Source: Brevibacterium permense
Lineage (GTDB): Bacteria > Actinomycetota > Actinomycetes > Actinomycetales > Brevibacteriaceae
Direction of reading: 5' to 3'
DNA: 64,000 nt
Assembly: GCF_025506275.1 (NCBI RefSeq)
Contig: NZ_QYCP01000001.1
Span: 242,142-306,141, forward strand
Part shown: positions 58,782 to 64,000 of the stretch, piece after piece
How positions within the stretch are numbered: the stretch's first letter is position 1
How the letters are laid out: every line of letters starts with the position of its first letter
Translations under genes and position numbers: made by a program
Notes under the pieces: model-generated
Databases searched by the model: none
What the model was told of the DNA's origin: nothing
What the model saw: the letters and a program-made list of their open reading frames with translations, nothing else

Positions 58782-60530
58782 TCAGCTCTGGGTGCCCTTG
58801 CCGTCGTCGTCCTGTTCGTCGCCGGGCTCGCTGCTGTCGGGGATGCCTGCCGCATCCGCTCCGGAGGCGCCTGTACCGCTCTCGTCGAGGCGGCGCTTCG
58901 CCTCGTCGATATAGGCCTGCACATCGAAGCCGGTGGCCTTCTTCACCTCGTCACCGATCCGGTCCAGATCGACGCCGCTGTCATCGAGGAAAGCCTTCGG
59001 GTCGAATCCCGTGCCTGTCGATCGCGGACCGGCAGCCGCGTCGTCCGCGACGACCCCGTCGACGATCTCGTCCGAGGCGCGGTCCGCCCCAGATGAACCG
59101 ACGGGAGCAGTCCCGCCAGAACCACCGGCCCCGCCGTCTCCACCGGGCTCGCCCGAACCATCACTACTCGAGCCGGCTCCGCCGGAGCCCTTTGCCTTGG
59201 CCACGAGGTCGGTGAGGTCGACACCGGTCGTTCCGCGCACGACTTCGAGGACCTGCGAGAGGTTGTTCGACACGGAGTTCGCGAGCTTCGACTCGCCATC
59301 GGTGGACACGATGGAGAGATCCTTGATGTTTGCATACGGCGCCACCAGCTCCCCGGCGACAGTGGGCAGCACCTCGAGCACCTTCGACAGCACGGCCGCA
59401 TCGTTGAACTGCTTGTAGGCCTCGGCCTGTGCACGCAGCGCCTCGGCTTCGGCCTCACCGCGGGCACGAATCGCATCGGCCTCGGCTTCACCCTCGAGGC
59501 GGATCGCCTCGGCGTCCTTCGACCTACGGTGGAGCTCGGCGGCGGCCTCGGCCCGGCCCTGCGCCTCGATCTCATAGGCACGGGCATCGGCCGCGGCCTG
59601 CTGCCGATAGCGTTCGGCGTCCGCCGGTCGGCGCACCTCGGCGTCGAGCTGTTCGGCACGCAGCTCCGCGGCCTCCTTCGCCACGATCCGGTCCTTCTCG
59701 AGCAGCTTCTGCTTCTCTGCTGCCGCGGCCAACGGACCGGCATTGTCTGCCGTGGCCTGTCGCTGATCGGCCTCTTCCTTCAGCGCGGCCCGGCGCAGCG
59801 CCAGCTGCTGCTGCTGTTCGGCGATCGCCTGATCGGTCAGCGCCTGCTGCTTCTGGGTCTCCTCGTTCTGCTGCGCCTGCTCGACGGCCGAAGCACGGCC
59901 GGCGTTCGCCTCGGCGATGGCGGCGTTCTTCGCCACCTCGGCGGCCTGCGGACGACCCCAGTCGCGCAGATAGCTGCCTTCATCCTCGACCGCAGAGATC
60001 TGGAACGTATCGATGATGAGGCCCTGATTGTTCATCGAGTGCGCGGACTCTTCTTGCACCTGCGCGGCGAAGGAAGCGCGATCCTGGATGATCTGCTCGA
60101 CGGTGAGCGTGCCGACCACTGCGCGCAGAGTGCCGGAGAGGATCTCCTTCGAGTAGTGGTCGATCTGGTCCTGCTGGTCGAGGAAGCGCTGTGCGGCCTT
60201 GCGCACATCGTCCTCGGTGCCGCCGACCTTGACCTGAGCGACGCCGCGCAGCCGCAGGGCGATGCCGTTGATGGAGATGCCGTCGATCTCGACGGAGATC
60301 TGCCGCGAGGACAGCGAGAGGATGAACGCCTTCTGCACGATCGGATAGACGACCGAGCGGCCCCCGATGACGATTCGACCGGTTCCCGACGCGCCCGAGG
60401 CGTTCCGACCGGTGATGATGAGCGCCTCGGACGGTGAGGCGATCTTGTAGGAGCGCAGGATCACGAACAGCGCGACCAGAATGATGAGAACGAGGACGCC
60501 GATTCCTCCGGCGCCTATGAGCAGGTCCAT
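58782..60530 (-). CDS. Flotillin family protein
   Basis: A 582-residue SPFH-domain protein. One N-terminal membrane segment (IGAGGIGVLVLIILVALFVIL), then the Band7/SPFH region (about 35-190, with TVEQIIQDRASFAAQVQ) and a long coiled coil (about 190-400) rich in EA and AEA repeats, typical of the flotillin repeat domain. A C-terminal Gly/Ser/Asp-rich tail (about 445-582) is unusual in length. Flotillins scaffold membrane lipid domains and help assemble signalling and secretion complexes. ATG 60530 has AAAGG upstream; a possible ATG at 60545 lacks one. Confidence 0.9.
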   Translation of the reverse strand: MDLLIGAGGIGVLVLIILVALFVILRSYKIASPSEALIITGRNASGASGTGRIVIGGRSVVYPIVQKAFILSLSSRQISVEIDGISINGIALRLRGVAQVKVGGTEDDVRKAAQRFLDQQDQIDHYSKEILSGTLRAVVGTLTVEQIIQDRASFAAQVQEESAHSMNNQGLIIDTFQISAVEDEGSYLRDWGRPQAAEVAKNAAIAEANAGRASAVEQAQQNEETQKQQALTDQAIAEQQQQLALRRAALKEEADQRQATADNAGPLAAAAEKQKLLEKDRIVAKEAAELRAEQLDAEVRRPADAERYRQQAAADARAYEIEAQGRAEAAAELHRRSKDAEAIRLEGEAEADAIRARGEAEAEALRAQAEAYKQFNDAAVLSKVLEVLPTVAGELVAPYANIKDLSIVSTDGESKLANSVSNNLSQVLEVVRGTTGVDLTDLVAKAKGSGGAGSSSDGSGEPGGDGGAGGSGGTAPVGSSGADRASDEIVDGVVADDAAAGPRSTGTGFDPKAFLDDSGVDLDRIGDEVKKATGFDVQAYIDEAKRRLDESGTGASGADAAGIPDSSEPGDEQDDDGKGTQS

Positions 60531-60616
60531 CGGTGGGCCTTTCATCGCAGTGGGGTGTGCCGACCGACCGATAGCCGGCCGGCCCCCTTCATCCTATTGG
60601 AACGCCCCGACACGCG

Positions 60617-60654
60617 ACAGGACGGGTCTCCTCCGCTGGGGAAACCCGTCCTGT
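60617..60654 (-). terminator. Terminator after the DUF3817 gene
   Basis: ACAGGACGGGT (60617-60627) pairs perfectly with ACCCGTCCTGT (60644-60654), 113 bp past the stop on the minus strand. Confidence 0.65.
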
Positions 60655-60766
60655 TCGTCTGCCTGCCGTCTCACACGAAAGCTCGGACCTTCGCCGAGCC
60701 GGCCCACCCGACAGTCGGCCGTGCGGCGATTGCCCGCTCGCCGCCACACCGAGGCAAGGCTCAGGT

Positions 60767-61228
60767 TCACTTGCCCCATTCCCAGGGCGGGCCCGCCACG
60801 AGCAGACCCGAGAAGATGACGATGACGAAGAGGATGCCGATGCCGATGGCCAGCCATGGGAAGCGGATGCACCATGACGTGAGCTTCTCGAACCAGGTCT
60901 GCGGGGTGCGGCCGTTGCGGCCCAGACCCCAGTCGCCTTCGAGAGATCCGGTCTTCTCCACCGAGCGTTCGAAGGGAATCGTGGCGTAGGGAATGATCGC
61001 CGATCCGAGGCCCGTGGCGATGCGGCGCTTGCTCCACTGCTGGGAAGTGCCAACGCCGATGACGGCGATGACGAAGCAGATGAAGATGAAGCCGTGGATG
61101 CCACCGCCGATGCGAACTCCGATCTCGGTGGTGTGCGTGACGTACTTGAGGAACATGCCCAGAAGGAGCAGCGTCCACGTGACGGTCTCTGCGATGGCGA
61201 AGAACTTGAAGAAGCGTTTGGGAGTCAC
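60767..61228 (-). CDS. DUF3817 membrane protein
   Basis: A 153-residue protein from the GTG at 61228. The domain begins VTPKRFFKFFAIAETVTWTLLLLGMFLKYV and has four hydrophobic segments, with GIHGFIFICFVIAVIGVG and IPFERSV typical of the DUF3817 (YdzA-like) family. A further 30 residues at the C-terminus include one more helix. Family function is unknown. The frame is open for 59 more codons upstream, but that part is arginine-rich, non-conserved and has no ribosome site, so the GTG start is preferred. Confidence 0.78.
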   Translation of the reverse strand: MTPKRFFKFFAIAETVTWTLLLLGMFLKYVTHTTEIGVRIGGGIHGFIFICFVIAVIGVGTSQQWSKRRIATGLGSAIIPYATIPFERSVEKTGSLEGDWGLGRNGRTPQTWFEKLTSWCIRFPWLAIGIGILFVIVIFSGLLVAGPPWEWGK

Positions 61229-61404
61229 AGAAGACCATTGTCCCTTGGCGGGTTGGGCGTCAGCTGAAGACCTCCGCCGATTGAGCGCATGAGTCTCATT
61301 CCGGTCCGGCACCGGACCGAGCACGAGCGGACACGACCGAACGGTGAATGTCCGAATGGGTCGGTGACCTGGACGGTCACCGACCCGTGGAACCTGCTGC
61401 CTCA

Positions 61405-61454
61405 CCGAGGCGGCACCCCATCGACGATCAGATCTCGACGATGTCCCGCCTCGG
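61405..61454 (-). terminator. CCGAGGCGG stem after the M28 gene
   Basis: CCGAGGCGG (61405-61413) pairs with CCGCCTCGG (61446-61454) across a 32-base loop, 20 bp past the M28 stop. Same 9-mer as in the other CCGAGGCGG terminators. Confidence 0.55.
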
Positions 61455-61474
61455 CGAAGGTGCGGCTCTGCCGC

Positions 61475-63574
61475 TCAGCTGCGGCGGCGGCGCGAGCCCA
61501 GCGTCATCGCCAGACCGAGCACGATGAGCGCTCCGGCCGACAGAACCAGCGGCAGGGCTTCGTTACCGGTGCGCGGCAGATCTCCCCCGCCGCCACCGTT
61601 GCCGCCGTCACCGGCCCCCGGTCCGTCACCCTCGGCGACGACCTCGAAGGACCCGGTCAGCGGATCCCCGCCTTCACAGTCGACCGTAACGTCGTAGGTG
61701 CCGATGTAGCTGTCGACCATCGACGCATCGAGTCCGCGGACTCCGAATCGAGCCGTGCCGTCGGCTCCGACCTCGGCAGTCTGTTCGAATTTCTCGATCT
61801 TCCCGTTGTTCGGGGCCACCGTCATCGTCGCCGTGGAATCGGCGGCGCAGCCGGTGGCCGAGACCTGGACGCCCTTCTCGCTGACGAAGTCCGGTGCCTC
61901 GATCGTCTTCGGATCGATGCTCAGGGTCCGCTCATCAGGAGCCTCGGTCGGCGTCTCCGTGGGCGGATCAGTGGGATCCGTGGGCGGAGTCGTCGGATCG
62001 GTCGGAGGATCCGTCGGCGCGTCGGTGAGGTCATAGGCCAGCGTGTGGACGGCGAAGCCGATGGCGGGAGCGAAGATGTCGATGGACTCTTTGCTCACGT
62101 TGTCGATCGTGTCCGTGGGCTGGTGGTAGTTCGTGTCGTGCTTCTCACCGACGGTGCCGCCGAACATCTCGGCTTCCTCGGCGGTCTTCGTGCCGTCTGC
62201 TCCGGAGAACAGGCCGCTGGCCGGGATGCCGTTGTCGATGAACGCCTGGTAGTCCGAGCGTCCGGAGAAGTCGGTGCCGACGTTGGGCTGGTCGATATCG
62301 GCGAAGTAGTCAGTGAAGACCTTCTCGAGTTCGGCCGAGCCTTCGGGGACGTTGACCCCGTCGGGGATCGGCACATCGGAGCCGTCGGAGTCGAGCGTGC
62401 CGACGATGTAGTTGTCGGAGCCGATCATATCGAAGTTCATGTACGACTTGATCTTGCCCAGCTCGGCATCGTCGAGGCTCGCGACGTACTCCGTCGAACC
62501 GACGAGTCCGACCTCTTCCGCGCCCCACCAGCCGAAGCGGATGGCATTGTCGACATCGGTTGGCTGCTCGGCGAGCGCTTCGGCCGAAGCGAGGAGTGCA
62601 GCAGATCCCGAGCCGTTGTCGTTGACTCCGGGGCCTTCTTCGACACCGTCGAGGTGGGCACCGAACATCTGGACGTTGTCGTGGTCGCCGGCCTTGGTTT
62701 CGGCGATGACGTTCCAGGTCGTCTCGGTGACGAACTCGGTCTCGAGCGTGAAGTCGGCAGTCAGGGCCGCAGCTTCGGCTGCCGCGTCGTCTTCGGCGCC
62801 CTGCCCGAGTCCCGCCTCGGCATCAGTCTGGCTGCCGGCTTCGGCGCCGGCCTCGGCCCCTGCGGCTTCGACCTTCTCAAGGAGGTCAGTGCCGACGTTG
62901 TAGGTGACCGTCACCGTCGGCGCGCTGCCCTCCATGCGACCGCCGAGAGTGGCATTGAGCTCCTCGTCGGGATTGGCTTTGTCGTTGTTATAGATGATGA
63001 CCGCCGCAGCACCGGCTTCGGTGGCGGCCTTGGTCTTGTCCCCGAAGGCGCATTCGCCGCGGGACACGAGCACGAGCGCCCCTTCAGCGCTGTCATCGAA
63101 GTCACTGGCCTGGCAGCCGAGCTGCCCGCCGGCGAAATCGCTGTTGTCGTCATCGACCGGCAGCACCACCGGCAGATCGGTCAGCGGCTCCGTCGTTCCC
63201 TCTGTATATTCGGCGGTCGTAACCTTGACTGCCTCTCCGTCGACCTTGACGTCGACGGTGCCGAAGTCCTGGCTTTCGACGTCGAAGGCCTGACGCTTCA
63301 CGTCGAAGGCGCCGGTCGCCTCGAGGGTGGATTCGACGTATTTCACAGCTTCTTCGTAGCCGGGCGTGCCCAGCGCGCGGAATCCTTCGTCCGCGTGCGA
63401 GGTGGAGATGTCGGAGATCTTCTGCAGATGCTCCATCACGGCGTCGCCGTTGACGCCCATATCGGTGTGTTCAGTCGGTCCCGCGGTGCCCGTCGCCAGT
63501 GCCGGGCTCACCCCGCCGAGGACCAGTCCGGCCGTGGCGGTGACCGCCAGCCAGCTCTTCGTGCGCAACTTCAT
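61475..63574 (-). CDS. Wall-anchored M28 peptidase
   Basis: Secreted 699-residue aminopeptidase. A signal peptide (MKLRTKSWLAVTATAGLVLGGVSPALA) is followed by an N-terminal region, a protease-associated (PA) insertion and the M28 catalytic core with the two-zinc ligand set: HLDGVEEGPGVNDNGSG, WWGAEEVGLVGS, NFDMIGS and NYHQPTDT. A Pro/Thr-rich linker (TDPPTDP and similar) leads to an Ig-like domain, and the protein ends in the sortase signal LPRTG followed by a hydrophobic helix and SRRRRS. It releases N-terminal amino acids from peptides outside the cell, useful in the protein-rich habitats of Brevibacterium. AAAGGAA precedes the ATG. Confidence 0.93.
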   Translation of the reverse strand: MKLRTKSWLAVTATAGLVLGGVSPALATGTAGPTEHTDMGVNGDAVMEHLQKISDISTSHADEGFRALGTPGYEEAVKYVESTLEATGAFDVKRQAFDVESQDFGTVDVKVDGEAVKVTTAEYTEGTTEPLTDLPVVLPVDDDNSDFAGGQLGCQASDFDDSAEGALVLVSRGECAFGDKTKAATEAGAAAVIIYNNDKANPDEELNATLGGRMEGSAPTVTVTYNVGTDLLEKVEAAGAEAGAEAGSQTDAEAGLGQGAEDDAAAEAAALTADFTLETEFVTETTWNVIAETKAGDHDNVQMFGAHLDGVEEGPGVNDNGSGSAALLASAEALAEQPTDVDNAIRFGWWGAEEVGLVGSTEYVASLDDAELGKIKSYMNFDMIGSDNYIVGTLDSDGSDVPIPDGVNVPEGSAELEKVFTDYFADIDQPNVGTDFSGRSDYQAFIDNGIPASGLFSGADGTKTAEEAEMFGGTVGEKHDTNYHQPTDTIDNVSKESIDIFAPAIGFAVHTLAYDLTDAPTDPPTDPTTPPTDPTDPPTETPTEAPDERTLSIDPKTIEAPDFVSEKGVQVSATGCAADSTATMTVAPNNGKIEKFEQTAEVGADGTARFGVRGLDASMVDSYIGTYDVTVDCEGGDPLTGSFEVVAEGDGPGAGDGGNGGGGGDLPRTGNEALPLVLSAGALIVLGLAMTLGSRRRRS

Positions 63575-63883
63575 GGAGTTCCTTTCGCTCCTTTGTCTGT
63601 GTCCAGAGGAATCGCACATGACGGCGCACCGGAAGCGACCGCCACGGTATGACTCCTCGGCCATACCGGTGTCGGCCTCTCTACGGCTGCACTTGCGGGG
63701 AAGCTCGATTCTGACGCCTCGCCATGATTCGTCGTTGGTAACGAATCACATGCTTCTATAACGAAACGGTGACACAACTCACATTGGTCATTAATCTAAC
63801 GCACCCCAGCGGCCTTTCATGTTACGAATTGATAACAACCGGTCACTGATTGATTTCGCACGCGCGGACTGTCTGAGGGTCAC
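63575..63883. other. Upstream region of the M28 gene
   Basis: 309 bases without a convincing gene. It includes an AT-rich stretch (about 63735-63860) and the inverted repeat GATTCGT-N8-ACGAATC (63726-63747), with further ACGAA copies at 63761 and 63824. These could be operators for the M28 gene, which must be transcribed from here. Confidence 0.45.
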
Positions 63884-64000
63884 ATGCGGATTCTCTGCGG
63901 CGACTGCGGCCGCACCACCGGTCACTCCCGCGACGCCCCGGCCTCACCTGCGGCCTGCCCGCACAACCCACCCCGGCCCGACTCCTCAGCCCCTCACCAC
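63884..64000 (+). CDS. Possible start of a Cys-rich protein (partial)
   Basis: An ATG with GAGGG four bases upstream opens a frame that runs off the right edge. The visible 39 residues start MRILCGDCGRTTGH and include CPHN, a pattern that could bind zinc (LCGDCG plus CPH). Pro/Ala/Ser richness and the lack of the rest of the protein make this uncertain; it may be a chance frame. Confidence 0.25.
   Translation, partial: MRILCGDCGRTTGHSRDAPASPAACPHNPPRPDSSAPHH

Noticed and set aside
61289..63652. Open frame of 787 codons opposite the M28 peptidase
   Set aside because: Antisense to a secreted peptidase with signal peptide, zinc ligands and LPxTG; no homology of its own.
1..64000. tRNA, rRNA or riboswitch
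   Set aside because: I looked for cloverleaf-like arms, rRNA-like conserved blocks and known aptamer cores and found none that I could support by eye.

Overview
The window is high-GC, densely coded actinobacterial DNA. Gene content points to Micrococcales and most likely a Brevibacterium-type organism: a fused oleBC inside an oleABD hydrocarbon cluster, a HAIR-type heat-shock operator before clpB, a PrpE-type propionyl-CoA synthetase, an LPxTG-anchored secreted peptidase, and several short or leaderless 5' ends. This placement is inferred from content only. I see no rRNA, tRNA, CRISPR array, transposase, prophage or origin, so the window looks chromosomal and mostly core or near-core.

Layout. 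1-5.7 kb: pheA, a COG3573-type FAD dehydrogenase coupled to an SDR, then an epimerase and an enoyl-CoA hydratase on the other strand. 5.8-10.2 kb: a CPA1 Na+/H+ antiporter and clpB. 10.2-14 kb: repeat-rich intergenic DNA, an HTTM/DUF5819 membrane pair and a CaiB-type CoA-transferase. 14.2-24.1 kb: agmatine deiminase family, a YtxH-like protein, cardiolipin synthase, Nudix, a second enoyl-CoA hydratase, an MFS carrier, a TM2 protein, an FMN glutamate-synthase-like protein and a dienelactone hydrolase. 24.1-25.6 kb: an AbiEi/DUF559-like protein bracketed by an inverted pair of hairpin repeats. 28.0-32.9 kb: oleA-oleBC-oleD. 32.9-38.2 kb: a membrane-anchored acidic protein, prpE, and a Gly-rich protein divergent from a MarR regulator. 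38.3-43.4 kb: SRPBCC, LssY_C, then a MerR-HEAT / HEAT / GyrI-like module. 43.4-52.4 kb: small membrane and lysozyme-like proteins, an SmtB-type ArsR, a DMT carrier, aminotransferase plus AhpD-like protein, cupin, glutamate-cysteine ligase family, M20 peptidase, FkbM methyltransferase. 52.5-64 kb: menC, a DASS carrier / LysR / tartrate-malate dehydrogenase block, a CDF exporter, flotillin, DUF3817 and a wall-anchored M28 peptidase.

The best-supported circuits are these. LysR (55.4 kb) has three ATAG-N7-CTAT boxes placed to control a dicarboxylate carrier and a dehydrogenase. MerR-HEAT (40.6 kb) pairs with a dyad sitting in a 19-bp promoter spacer before a HEAT-repeat gene and a divergent GyrI-like gene. 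MarR (37.7 kb) and its Gly-rich divergent partner share a perfect 10-bp dyad. The ole genes should convert two acyl-CoAs into a long-chain olefin. Intergenic DNA carries an unusual load of structured repeats: a 56-60 bp hairpin family (1.2 and 51.3 kb), a CCGAGGCGG-stem terminator family, a 44-bp tandem repeat, an 8-bp tandem repeat, and several very long hairpins.
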